Assembly (NCBI RefSeq): GCF_026540855.1
Contig: NZ_JALNUP010000016.1
Coordinates: 1 to 64,000, forward strand
Reading direction: 5' to 3'
DNA length: 64,000 nt
Source: Sphingomonas sp. GC_Shp_5
GTDB taxonomy: Bacteria; Pseudomonadota; Alphaproteobacteria; Sphingomonadales; Sphingomonadaceae
How positions within the stretch are numbered: position 1 is the stretch's first letter; each line of letters starts with the position of its first letter. The notes under the pieces were generated by a model. It ran no database searches. It was not told the DNA's origin and worked only from the letters and a program-made list of their open reading frames with translations. Shown in pieces: positions 7,988-16,307 of this stretch. A program made the position numbers and the translations under genes.

Positions 7988-9139
7988 TCAATTGGCTTGG
8001 GCGATGCAGGGCGACACGAACAGGTTCCCGCGCCAGCCGCCCGCGACCGTCTTGGCGCCGACCAGCAGCCACATTGCTGCGAGCGCCACTGTGAGGACAG
8101 TGCCGACGATCCCGAAAAAGCCGAGCTGAAGCGTCGTGCCGAGCTTGAAGGTGGCGACCGTGTAGACGCCAAGCGGGAAGGTATAGCCCCACCAGCCGAG
8201 GTTGAACGGAATGCCCGCGCGCCAGTAGCGGATCGTGATCAGCGTCGCGAGCGCCAGCCACCACAGACCGAAACCCCAGAGCAGCAGCCCGGCAATCGTG
8301 CCAATCCCCTGCGCTACCGCGCCGATCTGCCCCAGGCCGTTGGCGGCGAGGATCGCGGGCGCGTTGCTGCCGAGCACCAGCATCCCAAGCGCGCCGGTGC
8401 CAATCGGACCGAGCGCGAGCCAGCTCGAGGCGGCCATGCTCTCGTGCGGCAGCTTGTGCAGTGCCATCCGCAGGATCAGGATCGCGAGGATGCCGAACGC
8501 GACCGGCACTGAATAAGCCCAGAGCACATACGACGTTGCGAGCACGACGAACTGGTGATGCGCGTCCGCCAGATGCGGGGCGAGCAGGCCGCCGCTCGCA
8601 CCTGCGACCTCCGCCGCGACCACCGGCAGCAGCCACACCGCGGTCATGCCGTCGAGCGAATGTTCGTGCCGCGTGAACATGAGGTAGGGGATCGCCACAC
8701 CGCAGGCGAGCGACATCGCGACGTCGATCCACCACAATGTCTCGGCGATCGGGATCACGCCCGCGCCGAACTGCGGCAGGCCGAATGCGAGACATCCGTT
8801 GATGATCGTCGCCAGCCCCATCGGGATCGTGCCGATGAACATCGACACGGTGTTGTGCCCGAAGATCCGCCGCGCCTCGTGTCCGAACATCGTCCAGCGC
8901 GCGGTGTAGAGCCCGGCGAACAGCGTGAAGAGCGCGATGTTGAAGTACCACAGCGCCTCGCCGACCGGGTGCAGCGATGCGCCGACGCCCGGCACCTGCG
9001 GCAAGGCGAGCGCGAGAATGCCGGTGCCCATCGTCGCGGCGAACCAGTTGGGGGTGAACTGCCGGATCATCTCGCGCGGGGAGTCGAGCCGGCTGAGGGG
9101 CTTCAGGCCATCGAGAACGGGTTTCAGATCGGCGGTCAC
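7988..9139 (-). CDS. TDT/SLAC1-family anion transporter, possible sulfite exporter
   Basis: A 383-residue integral membrane protein with about ten spans and the TDT family start FTPNWFAATMGTGILALAL. The family includes TehA, the malate carrier Mae1, SLAC1 and the sulfite efflux pump Ssu1. Because it sits between a LysR regulator and sorAB, sulfite efflux is the most economical proposal; the nearby malate dehydrogenase remnant leaves dicarboxylate transport as an alternative. Its ATG overlaps the LysR stop by four bases, so the two form an operon. Confidence 0.85.
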   Translation of the reverse strand: MTADLKPVLDGLKPLSRLDSPREMIRQFTPNWFAATMGTGILALALPQVPGVGASLHPVGEALWYFNIALFTLFAGLYTARWTMFGHEARRIFGHNTVSMFIGTIPMGLATIINGCLAFGLPQFGAGVIPIAETLWWIDVAMSLACGVAIPYLMFTRHEHSLDGMTAVWLLPVVAAEVAGASGGLLAPHLADAHHQFVVLATSYVLWAYSVPVAFGILAILILRMALHKLPHESMAASSWLALGPIGTGALGMLVLGSNAPAILAANGLGQIGAVAQGIGTIAGLLLWGFGLWWLALATLITIRYWRAGIPFNLGWWGYTFPLGVYTVATFKLGTTLQLGFFGIVGTVLTVALAAMWLLVGAKTVAGGWRGNLFVSPCIAQAN

Positions 9140-10008
9140 TTGCCAGTCTCCTTGATGAGATCGGTCAGCGCATCGGCCGCCCGCGTTCGATACCGCTCTT
9201 TATGGCGCAGCGCGTAGAACGGACGCCGCGGCAGACCGAGCGGTAGATCGTGCAACGTGCCGGCCGCGATTGCAGGTGCGACGACATGCTGCGACAGCAC
9301 CGCGACGCCCGCCCCGGCCTCGACCGCGCTACGTACCGCCTCGTTCGATGGTAGCATCAGCGCCACGGTGAGGTCCGACGGATCGACGCCGCGCTGGCGC
9401 AGCACCTCCTCGAACGACGAGCGCGTGCCCGATCCCTGCTCGCGGACGATCCAGCGTGCGGCGCGGATCCAGTCCTCGTCGATCGTGTCGGCTGCGCGGT
9501 CGCTTACCAGCACCATGCGGTCGTTCGCGACCGTCCAATGCGCGAGCGCGGGCTCGTCGATCACACCCTCGACGAAGCCGAGCTCGACCGCACCGTCGAG
9601 CACGCGCGCCGCGGCCCCCTCGGTGTTGTCGATCGCCAGTTCGATTGAGATCGCGGGGTAGCGCGCATGGAACGCGGCCAGCTGGCGGGGCAGCCAATAG
9701 CCCGCGATCGTCTGGCTTGCGACTAGCCGCAGAGTGCCGCGCTCCAGTCCTGCATATTCGGCCAGTGCAAGTTCCGCGCTGGCGGCACGGCCAAGCACTG
9801 CGCGTGCGTCGACCAGAAACATGCGGCCCGCTTCGGACAGTTCGATCCCACGGCCGACCCGGTGGAACAGCGGCACGCCGTGCCGGGCTTCCAGCGCGGC
9901 GATGGCAGCGCTTGCGGCTGACTGCGTCACATTGAGCGCTTCGGCCGCGCGCGTCATGTGCTCGCGCTCAGCGACACCGACGAAAATCCTGAGTTGTTCC
10001 AGGGTCAT
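9136..10008 (-). CDS. LysR-family transcriptional regulator
   Basis: A 290-residue LysR protein: N-terminal winged helix (MTLEQLRIFVGVAEREHMTRAAEALNVTQSAASAAI, about residues 1-60) followed by an effector-binding domain. It overlaps the TDT transporter by four bases and probably regulates that gene and sorAB, most likely in response to sulfite or a related sulfur anion (inference from context). Its C terminus is closely similar to the LysR remnant at 4453-4569, so the two sulfite modules of this transposon carried related regulators. Confidence 0.92.
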   Translation of the reverse strand: MTLEQLRIFVGVAEREHMTRAAEALNVTQSAASAAIAALEARHGVPLFHRVGRGIELSEAGRMFLVDARAVLGRAASAELALAEYAGLERGTLRLVASQTIAGYWLPRQLAAFHARYPAISIELAIDNTEGAAARVLDGAVELGFVEGVIDEPALAHWTVANDRMVLVSDRAADTIDEDWIRAARWIVREQGSGTRSSFEEVLRQRGVDPSDLTVALMLPSNEAVRSAVEAGAGVAVLSQHVVAPAIAAGTLHDLPLGLPRRPFYALRHKERYRTRAADALTDLIKETGK

Positions 10009-10096
10009 GCCCGATCTCCTTGCCCCAATGATAGGGAACGGAGATCAATCGCACCAACCAAAGATTACGGTCATTCCAATCAGATATACCGATCGG

Positions 10097-10845
10097 TCAT
10101 TTCAGAATGTCGATAACCGCCTCACTTTCATCGACCAGTTCGGCAATCGTGCGATCAAGCATCGTTCGCTGGAATGGATCGAGGATCAGTCCTTCGATAC
10201 GCGCATACCCACCGCTTTTGCAGTGCACCGGCACGCCGCACACCAGCCCTTGCGGGATACCGTAGGAGCCATCTGACACCACGCCCATCGACACCCAATT
10301 GTCGCCTGCGCCGTGCACCCAATCGCGCAGATGGTCGATCGCCGCATTTGCTGCCGACGCGGCCGAGGACGCACCCCGTGCTTCGATGATCGCGGTTCCG
10401 CGCTGCGCAACGGTGGGGATCAGGGTCTCGCGGTACCAGGCCTCGTTTCCGATACGGTCGGCAAGCTTTTGGCCATCGAGTTCGGCATTCCCCCAGTCGG
10501 CAAACATCGTCGGCGAATGGTTTCCCCAGACGACGAGCTTTGTAATCGCATCGACACCGACACCCGCCTTGGCCGCAAGCTGTCCCTGCGCGCGGTTGTG
10601 ATCGAGGCGGATCATCGACGTGATGTTTTCGGCAGGGAAACCCGGTGCGCTTTGCGCAATGATCCAGGCATTTGTGTTGGCGGGATTACCGACGACCAGG
10701 ATCTTGGCGTCGCGTTTGGCCACTGCGTCCAGCGCTGCGCCCTGCGTCTTGAAGATCGCTGCGTTGGCAGCGAGCAAATCACGGCGCTCCATGCCCTTCG
10801 AGCGGGGACGAGACCCGACCAGCATGGCCGCATCGATGTCAATGC
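10097..10845 (-). pseudogene. mdh: Malate dehydrogenase, 5'-truncated
   Basis: The minus strand encodes the middle and C-terminal part of malate dehydrogenase: [20 protein letters not shown], the [12 protein letters not shown] cofactor segment, the catalytic region with RLDHNRA and NHSPTM, and the normal C-terminal end. The N-terminal NAD-binding glycine motif and roughly the first 80-90 residues are missing. The recognisable part ends near 10845, just before the start of the shortened transposase, so one rearrangement appears to have removed the 5' ends of both genes. Confidence 0.85.
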
Positions 10846-10887
10846 CGTCTGCTCGATGCCCTTCTCCTGCATCATGCCGGTACGAAC

Positions 10888-13254
10888 ATGAGCAGCCTCG
10901 GATGGGTGCGACAGCCACCCGGCAAGCCGGGCCGTAAGACGTTCGCCATCATCGCCCAGCGGCTCGCGCTGCTCCGCGATATCGGGATCGATCCCGATAT
11001 CGCTACGGGCATCCACCCTGAGCGCCTGCGACGCCTCTGTCAGCAAGGGGCGCGGCTGACCGCGCAACATGTCCGAACGTTGCAAGCGACGCGGCGTCGC
11101 GCGGTCCTGGTGGCGACGATACTCGAAACTATCGTCACGCTCACCGACGATGCGGTGCTGATGTTCGACCGCCTGTTGGGGCAGATGTTCCGGCGCGAGC
11201 AGAACAGCGCGGACACCGCGCCCAAGCGCGACCGGCGCACCATCAACGGCAAGATCCGGCTGCTCGCCCGGCTCGGCGATGCCCTGCTTGCCGCCAGGGT
11301 GTCGGGCGGCGACATCGCCGCTGCGGTCGAGGCCGCGATCGGATGGGACGATCTCGGCCGTGAGGTCGATGAAGCCCGCAAGCTGATCCGCCCCGATGCC
11401 GTCGATCCCGTCACGATCGCCGCGACCCACTACCCCGTTCTCCGACAGGTCGGCCCCTCATTCATCGCGTCGTTCACGTTCGGGGCGGTGCCGGCCTGCC
11501 ATGCGCTCGCGCGAGCGGTTGCGATCATCCGCGACCTTCATCTCGGTCGTTTGCGAAAACTGCCGTCCGATGCGCCGGTCGGCTTCATCCGACAGGCCTG
11601 GCGTCGGACGATCGGCTCCGGCCTTCCTGATCGCCGGACCTATGAACTGTGCGTGCTGGTGGAGCTTCGCGACCGGCTGCGCGCCGGCGACATGTGGGTC
11701 GAGGGAAGCCGGCGCTATCGTGCCGTCGAACAACAACTCATTTCCGGTCCCGTCTTCGCTGCCATGCGCGCGGCCGGTCCCTTGCCGATCCCGGCACCGG
11801 ATACGGCCGGTGTCTGGCTGGCCGAACGACGCGCCCGCCTTGCCCGTCGATTGGCCGAGGTCGAGCGAAAGGCGGAGACGGACGCGCTGGAAGACGTGCA
11901 GCTCAGCCTCGGCAGGCTGCGGATTTCGCCGTTGAAGGCGATCACGCCCGAAGAAGCCGATACCGCGCTCGCACCGCTTTATGCCCATCTGCCCGCGATC
12001 CGCATCACCGACCTTCTTGCTGAAGTCGATCGATGGACCGGATTCAGCCAGTGCTTCACGCATCTGCAAAGTGGCCGTGTCGCCGATGAACCGCGTGCGA
12101 TCCTGACGGCGGTGCTCGCGGATGCGACCAATCTGGGCCACACGCGCATGGCGGAAGCCTGCAATGTCGTGACCCAGCGCCAGCTTGGTTGGCTCGCCTC
12201 ATGGCATCTGCGCGAGGAAACCTACGGTCGCGCTCTCGCTCGTCTGGTCGACGCCCAGCATACCGCGCCACTCGCCGCCCTGTTCGGGTCCGGCACCTCG
12301 TCCAGTTCGGACGGTCAGAACTTCCCGCTCGATCGCCGCGCCCAGGCAACCGGCGCGGTCAATCCGCACAAGGGGGCAGAGCCTGCCGTCTCCTTCTACA
12401 GCCATGTCTCGGATCGCTACGCGCCGTTCCATTCCACCGTCATCTCGGCGTCCGCGAGCGAGGCCGCGCAGGTGTTGGACGGGCTGCTCCACCACGGTGC
12501 CGATCTGCATATTGAGGAGCACCACGTCGATGGCGGGGGCGTGTCGGATCATGTGTTCGCGCTATGCCATCTGCTCGGATTTCGATTCGCGCCGCGCATC
12601 CCGAACATCGCCGCGCGCCGTCTGCACCTGTTCGACGGCATTGAGCCCGGACCCGATATCGCGCCGCTGGTCGCGGGCGGGATAGACGAAGCCCTGATTG
12701 CCGCGCACTGGAACGACGTGCTGCGTCTGGGAACATCGATCCGCACCGGCGTCGTGAGCGCGTCGATCATGCTCGAACGGCTCGGCTCCTATCCCCGCGC
12801 CAACGGCCTGGCACTCGCATTGCGCGAGATCGGCCGCGTCGAGCGTACCCTGTTCACGCTCGACTGGATCGAGCAGCCCGAACAGCGGCGTCGCGCTACC
12901 CGCGAACTCAACAAGGGCGAGGCCGAAAATGCGCTGAAACGCGCCATCTTCTTCCACCGGATCGGCCGTATCCGCGACCATGCGCTGCAAGCGCAGAGCC
13001 ATCGGGCGAGCGCGCTCAATCTCGTCGCAGGTGCCATCGTCCTGTGGAACACGACCTACCTGCAAGCCGCCCGGAAGCATCTCGCCAACCTCGGCCGGCC
13101 GGTCTCCCCGGACCTGCTGCAACACCTTTCGCCGCTCGGCTGGCAGCACATCAACCTCACCGGCGATTATCTCTGGACCGATCCCGACGCGCCATCGAAA
13201 GCCCTCAGGCCGCTCCGCCAGACCCGCGCCGTAGAAGGCCCGGCGAAACCTTAG
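10888..13254 (+). CDS. tnpA: Tn3-family transposase TnpA, N-terminally truncated
   Basis: The frame encodes 788 residues, against roughly 960-1000 for typical Tn3 transposases. It begins at [21 protein letters not shown], a segment normally about 200 residues into the protein, so the N-terminal repeat-binding region is missing. The catalytic triad is present: D474 in SSDGQN, D548 in HVDGGGVSD, and E678 in NKGEAEN. The TAG stop at 13252-13254 lies inside the right inverted repeat. The protein can be expressed from the ATG at 10888 but is probably impaired in recognising its ends. Confidence 0.9.
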   Translation: MSSLGWVRQPPGKPGRKTFAIIAQRLALLRDIGIDPDIATGIHPERLRRLCQQGARLTAQHVRTLQATRRRAVLVATILETIVTLTDDAVLMFDRLLGQMFRREQNSADTAPKRDRRTINGKIRLLARLGDALLAARVSGGDIAAAVEAAIGWDDLGREVDEARKLIRPDAVDPVTIAATHYPVLRQVGPSFIASFTFGAVPACHALARAVAIIRDLHLGRLRKLPSDAPVGFIRQAWRRTIGSGLPDRRTYELCVLVELRDRLRAGDMWVEGSRRYRAVEQQLISGPVFAAMRAAGPLPIPAPDTAGVWLAERRARLARRLAEVERKAETDALEDVQLSLGRLRISPLKAITPEEADTALAPLYAHLPAIRITDLLAEVDRWTGFSQCFTHLQSGRVADEPRAILTAVLADATNLGHTRMAEACNVVTQRQLGWLASWHLREETYGRALARLVDAQHTAPLAALFGSGTSSSSDGQNFPLDRRAQATGAVNPHKGAEPAVSFYSHVSDRYAPFHSTVISASASEAAQVLDGLLHHGADLHIEEHHVDGGGVSDHVFALCHLLGFRFAPRIPNIAARRLHLFDGIEPGPDIAPLVAGGIDEALIAAHWNDVLRLGTSIRTGVVSASIMLERLGSYPRANGLALALREIGRVERTLFTLDWIEQPEQRRRATRELNKGEAENALKRAIFFHRIGRIRDHALQAQSHRASALNLVAGAIVLWNTTYLQAARKHLANLGRPVSPDLLQHLSPLGWQHINLTGDYLWTDPDAPSKALRPLRQTRAVEGPAKP

Positions 13255-13287
13255 CGTATATCTGGGTCCGTTCTATGTACCGACCCC
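13250..13287 (-). repeat. Right terminal inverted repeat of the Tn3-family element (38 bp)
   Basis: It is the exact reverse complement of 2570-2607, starting CTTAGCG and ending CGACCCC. The tnpA stop codon falls within it. Confidence 0.95.
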
Positions 13288-13292
13288 CTTTC
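13288..13292. repeat. Target site duplication CTTTC (right copy)
   Basis: It is identical to 2565-2569 and directly adjoins the right inverted repeat. Confidence 0.92.
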
Positions 13293-13401
13293 GGTTGAGG
13301 CTGCCTACGGGTTTGCGCCGCGCGGCGAGAAGCCGCGCGCGCCGGGTGTCGCGGTCGATAGGCACGCCCATGACGTCAGTGCCGCTACGGAGCGATTTCA
13401 T
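13288..13401 (-). pseudogene. 5' half of a 70-codon gene split by the transposon
   Basis: The ATG at 13401 starts MKSLRSGTDVMGVPIDRDTRRARLL and the frame runs without a stop into the CTTTC duplication. It continues in frame at 2569 once the transposon is removed, ending at 2466. The basic product (several Arg/Lys clusters) has no recognised family. Upstream, TGGGAGAGATC gives a plausible ribosome binding site. Confidence 0.75.
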
Positions 13402-13460
13402 GGCTGATCTCTCCCATTAAGGGGAAGGGTTGTCGAATGGCCTCGCCGCGAAGTCTCTGA

Positions 13461-13685
13461 CTAGCCGGCGTTTCCGATGTCCGACAAGAAGGGATCGACG
13501 GATGCCTCGATGTCCTCCGGCGTCAGATCCGCGCGTGCGAACAGGTCGCGATCGGACAGGACCGCACGCGGAGCGGCGGGATTGCCGGTCGTGACGATGT
13601 GAAAGGTGTCGCCGTCAGCCGTCGCCCTGCGCCAAGCGAAGCGCCAGCAATGGGCGGCGGTCTGGAAGGGGTTCGGGCGTGGCAT
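13461..13685 (-). CDS. Hypothetical protein, 74 aa
   Basis: The ATG at 13685 is preceded by AAGGAGAG with ideal spacing. The protein reads MPRPNPFQTAAHCWRFAWRR and has an acidic C-terminal half (LTPEDIEASVDPFLSD). No family is recognised. It lies downstream of the DUF2493 gene, separated by the hairpin cluster at 13716-13802, and upstream of the transposon-split gene. Confidence 0.6.
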   Translation of the reverse strand: MPRPNPFQTAAHCWRFAWRRATADGDTFHIVTTGNPAAPRAVLSDRDLFARADLTPEDIEASVDPFLSDIGNAG

Positions 13686-13715
13686 GATACTCTCCTTGGA
13701 GGGTGAAGTGGGGGA

Positions 13716-13802
13716 GCCCTGCGGCGAAGCCGCAAGGGCGAGGCCGCTGGCGTCAGCCAGCGGCCGAGCCGAAGCTCAGGCGACCTTGCGGTCGCGCTGA
13801 GC
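13716..13802. terminator. Cluster of hairpins between the DUF2493 gene and the next gene
   Basis: Consecutive inverted repeats occur: GCCCTGCGGC/GCCGCAAGGGC at 13716-13739, a perfect 10-bp stem GGCCGCTGGC/GCCAGCGGCC with loop GTCA at 13742-13765, and GCTCAG...CTGAGC at 13774-13802 enclosing GCGACC/GGTCGC. The last covers the stop codon of the DUF2493 gene. There is no T tract, so this may be an RNA-stabilising or attenuating structure rather than a classical terminator. Confidence 0.55.
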
Positions 13803-14735
13803 GTTCTGTGCTGCGGGTGGTGTGCCGAGCGGGCCGCGGCGATCCACCACGCGGATGCCTGCCTTCTTCGCGTCGATCACCAGTCGCTCGGTCACGCCGT
13901 TGCCTTGGAAGGCGATGACGTAGCGGGGCTTCAGCGAGAGCATCTGCTCGTTGCGACGGAAGCCAGCCCGGTCTCCGAGTTTGCGATCGAGACCGAAGCG
14001 GACCTGCTGGACACCGTGCTGTTCGGCCCACGAGGCAGCGATGCGCTCGATCCCCTTCATGTCGCCACCATGGACGAGATACATGTCGCCGACGCGTTCC
14101 CGAACCGCGTTGAGGGTGCGCAGCAGGTTGTCGCCAAACGCCTTCATGTCCTCGTCAGTCCGGAAGGTCAACCGGCCTCCGGCAAACACGACGGGAGTGC
14201 CCTGTGCCGTGTTGGCGTCGCGGACGCGTTCACGGCGAGCTTGGAGGAATGCTCGGCCGTCAACGATCGCTGACGTTACCCCGAGCGAAATGCGGTTGCC
14301 CGTCGACGGGATCCAGGAACGGCCGGTCTCGCGGATGTAGTGCGCCGCTGCGGTGTCGCGCATCACTTCGTAGCAGGTGGCGGCTTCCTCGATCTTCTTG
14401 GCAAGGTCGATCTTGTCCTCGAGGTTGGAGGTGTTGATCTCCGAACCGTCCTGCTCGGCAATCAGCAGCCTGATCTCATCGGTGAGGCGGTCGATCGTCG
14501 CGTGCTTCTTGGCCGCGGCCCGGTGGAAGAGATTGACCAGGCCCCAGCCCATCTCCTCGATGTCGCGCTCGAGCGACGTGTTCTGGAGGGTTGCGAAGAG
14601 GTCGCTCCAGATAGCGGTGGTGGTCTGCTCAAGTGCGTCAGTCGAGGGAGGGCACATGCCCGAGACATCTTCGGCGCGGGGTTCAAGGTGTCCCAGCTCC
14701 AGTGCGGAGAGTGCGGCAGCGAGGGAAGTGGTCAT
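13776..14735 (-). CDS. DUF2493 (YspA/YpsA-related SLOG) protein
   Basis: I take the ATG at 14735 (MTTSLAAALSALELGHL), giving 319 residues. The C-terminal third carries the DUF2493 domain: VVFAGGRLTFRTDEDMKAFGDNL, DMYLVHGGDMKGIERIAASWA and PRYVIAFQGNGVTERLV, a Rossmann-like SLOG fold expected to bind a nucleotide or nucleotide-derived ligand. The N-terminal part is helical. Such proteins are common in the maintenance blocks of sphingomonad plasmids but their role is unproven. Confidence 0.8.
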   Translation of the reverse strand: MTTSLAAALSALELGHLEPRAEDVSGMCPPSTDALEQTTTAIWSDLFATLQNTSLERDIEEMGWGLVNLFHRAAAKKHATIDRLTDEIRLLIAEQDGSEINTSNLEDKIDLAKKIEEAATCYEVMRDTAAAHYIRETGRSWIPSTGNRISLGVTSAIVDGRAFLQARRERVRDANTAQGTPVVFAGGRLTFRTDEDMKAFGDNLLRTLNAVRERVGDMYLVHGGDMKGIERIAASWAEQHGVQQVRFGLDRKLGDRAGFRRNEQMLSLKPRYVIAFQGNGVTERLVIDAKKAGIRVVDRRGPLGTPPAAQNAQRDRKVA

Positions 14736-14961
14736 GGGGTCAAGCCCTTCATCTGATCGAGGCCGGCGGCCTATCCGCCGGATGCGCACCTCCTGGGCGG
14801 CTGAATAAGAGGCCTCCGCACCGGAGCGCAGCGAAGGGAAACCGCAAAAACCGGGGTGGTGCGGGCAGCCGCGCAGCGGCAACTCGGGCCGGATTTTTGC
14901 GGTTGCGGGGGTCTCGCGGCCGCCCATGTGCCGCATCTCTCTGGCGGAAGGCTGTCGGGCG

Positions 14962-15450
14962 TCAGGTGGCGTCGGGCGCAGCCGGGACCATGATTGCTGC
15001 CGCCTTCGAACCTGTCGGGCTCAACCCACACCGCGCGATGTCGTCGAGAATGGCCTGCCCCGTTCCGCACAGGCGTACCATCGCCACTGGGGTGATCCTC
15101 AACCCTCCATCGGCGCCGATCGCGTCGACCATGATACGGAGCTGGTCGACCAGATCTTCGCTCCGGGTCGCGGCATAGCCCGCGCAGGCCGCCACGTCAG
15201 AGAACACGCCCGGGACGGGCAGGACGGAGGCGTCGCCTCCATCGGGGACGAAGCGCCAAGGATCGACGTCGGCTCCTTCTGCGATTGCGCTGACGTAGGT
15301 GGGATGCTCCGTATCCAGGCTCTTCCACCCGTCGGTCGTGTGTGACGCATCGATCGCGGAGCGGCAGGCGCTGACGACATCCTCCGCCTCGACCGTGATT
15401 TCCACACGGTAATGGGCAGGGTATTCGCAGTGGACGGTGAAGGTCTTCAT
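14962..15450 (-). CDS. Hypothetical protein, 162 aa
   Basis: The ATG at 15450 (MKTFTVHCEYPAHYRVEITVEAEDVVSACRSAI) is preferred to the longer start at 15504, which overlaps the upstream gene. The first 60 residues look like a small alpha/beta domain; the C-terminal half (DLVDQLRIMVDAIGADGGLRI... ILDDIARCGL) is helical. No family is recognised. It belongs to the same minus-strand series as the next upstream gene. Confidence 0.6.
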   Translation of the reverse strand: MKTFTVHCEYPAHYRVEITVEAEDVVSACRSAIDASHTTDGWKSLDTEHPTYVSAIAEGADVDPWRFVPDGGDASVLPVPGVFSDVAACAGYAATRSEDLVDQLRIMVDAIGADGGLRITPVAMVRLCGTGQAILDDIARCGLSPTGSKAAAIMVPAAPDAT

Positions 15451-15500
15451 GGGACCGGACTCCTGAAGGTTGGCAAAATGGGAGACCCAAGCGGTTCGGG

Positions 15501-15812
15501 TCATTCGTAGCGGGGACGCTCGGCCGGATAGGCGAGAGGGGGCCAGCCATCGTGGACGCGGGCCTCGAAACGCCCAGCGGAGAGGACGCTGCTGATCGGT
15601 CGCGCGTGGTCGCCGGTGTTCCAGTCGCGATCGAGATGCGCCTGAACCTCGACCGACATTCGCCGGGCACGGTCCTCGTGACCGTCGGGGAAGGTGACGC
15701 CGAAGGCCGTCAGCACCGGGTCGGTGCAGAGTTCACCGGTGTCGTACCACCAGCCACCTTCCTCGGGGCCGCCATAGAGCCGTTGGGTGAGGTAAACGGC
15801 AACGCTGCGCAT
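15501..15812 (-). CDS. Hypothetical protein, 103 aa
   Basis: The ATG at 15812 follows GAAAGGATC. The product is acidic and Trp/Tyr-rich (RLYGGPEEGGWWYDTGELCTD), with a Pro-rich C terminus. It resembles the many small uncharacterised genes of this plasmid block; no family is recognised. Confidence 0.6.
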   Translation of the reverse strand: MRSVAVYLTQRLYGGPEEGGWWYDTGELCTDPVLTAFGVTFPDGHEDRARRMSVEVQAHLDRDWNTGDHARPISSVLSAGRFEARVHDGWPPLAYPAERPRYE

Positions 15813-15885
15813 GATGATGATCCTTTCTCAACCAGGAGCCAAAGGCTCATCTGTCCAAAGGACGCCTCCCCTCCGGGTGGCTGTT

Positions 15886-16002
15886 TCAGTCGATCACGCG
15901 CCAGCCAGCGGCGATCCAGCGCTGGCGGTTGGGCGCATATTTCGCGACGGTCGCGAGGATGATCTTGCGGGGCGGCGTACCCGCGACGACTGAGGGTCCG
16001 AT
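15886..16002 (-). pseudogene. Possible gene remnant without a start codon
   Basis: A short open frame ends in PRKIILATVAKYAPNRQRW and a few more residues before TGA at 15886-15888. Its composition is protein-like, but an in-frame stop lies just upstream at 16003 and no ATG, GTG or TTG is available. It may be the tail of a deleted gene. This rests on composition only. Confidence 0.25.
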
Positions 16003-16025
16003 TCAGCGGCTAATCTGGAGCGCGC

Positions 16026-16298
16026 ATGTCGATAGCGAAGCCTTGGTCATCTTATAGGCAAATTGTGATCGAAACCTACGCCGGTCCAGCACGCGGCGCT
16101 CATGGAAGTGTCCGCGCGCGGCCGATACCGGACCAATTTTACCCGGTGACCATGAATGTGGAATGCTCCCGTGACATGCGGAAACAGCACCCGCTTGGGA
16201 CGCGCTTCCGCATCTACGCCAAGGAAGTTACCAAGGAGGACGGCACGCCATTTCTCTATACGCACTGGAGTTGGCCGGCCGTAGTTGTACCCACTTAG
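16026..16298 (+). CDS. Hypothetical protein, 90 aa
   Basis: This is the only plus-strand gene in a minus-strand block. It reads MSIAKPWSSYRQIVIETYAGP, then RPIPDQFYPVTMNVECSRDMRKQHPLGTRFRIYAKEV, ending WSWPAVVVPT, with a balanced, protein-like composition that includes Tyr, Lys and Trp rarely seen in shadow frames. Its stop lies 9 bases before the end of the convergent PAPS-reductase-like gene. No family is recognised. Confidence 0.6.
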   Translation: MSIAKPWSSYRQIVIETYAGPARGAHGSVRARPIPDQFYPVTMNVECSRDMRKQHPLGTRFRIYAKEVTKEDGTPFLYTHWSWPAVVVPT

Positions 16299-16307
16299 GT
16301 GTTTGCG

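Larger units (their letters stand above)
2570..13287. mobile_element. Tn3-family transposon carrying sulfite-oxidation and fluoride-efflux genes
   Basis: The element is 10,718 bp, bounded by perfect 38-bp inverted repeats that begin GGGG and end TAAG, as in the Tn3 family, and flanked by CTTTC direct repeats. The transposase gene reads into the right repeat. No resolvase gene is visible. Cargo: cytoplasmic-type sulfite oxidase, DUF202 protein, riboswitch plus ClC-F antiporter, SorAB-like sulfite dehydrogenase, TDT exporter, LysR regulator, and a malate dehydrogenase remnant. The transposase lacks its N-terminal part, so the present copy may depend on a related transposase in trans. An internal degenerate copy of the left repeat at 4570 suggests nested history. 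Confidence 0.93.

Noticed and set aside
10612..11430. 272-codon minus-strand frame across the mdh/tnpA junction
   Set aside because: Its sequence is antisense of tnpA fused to out-of-frame mdh; no family pattern of its own.
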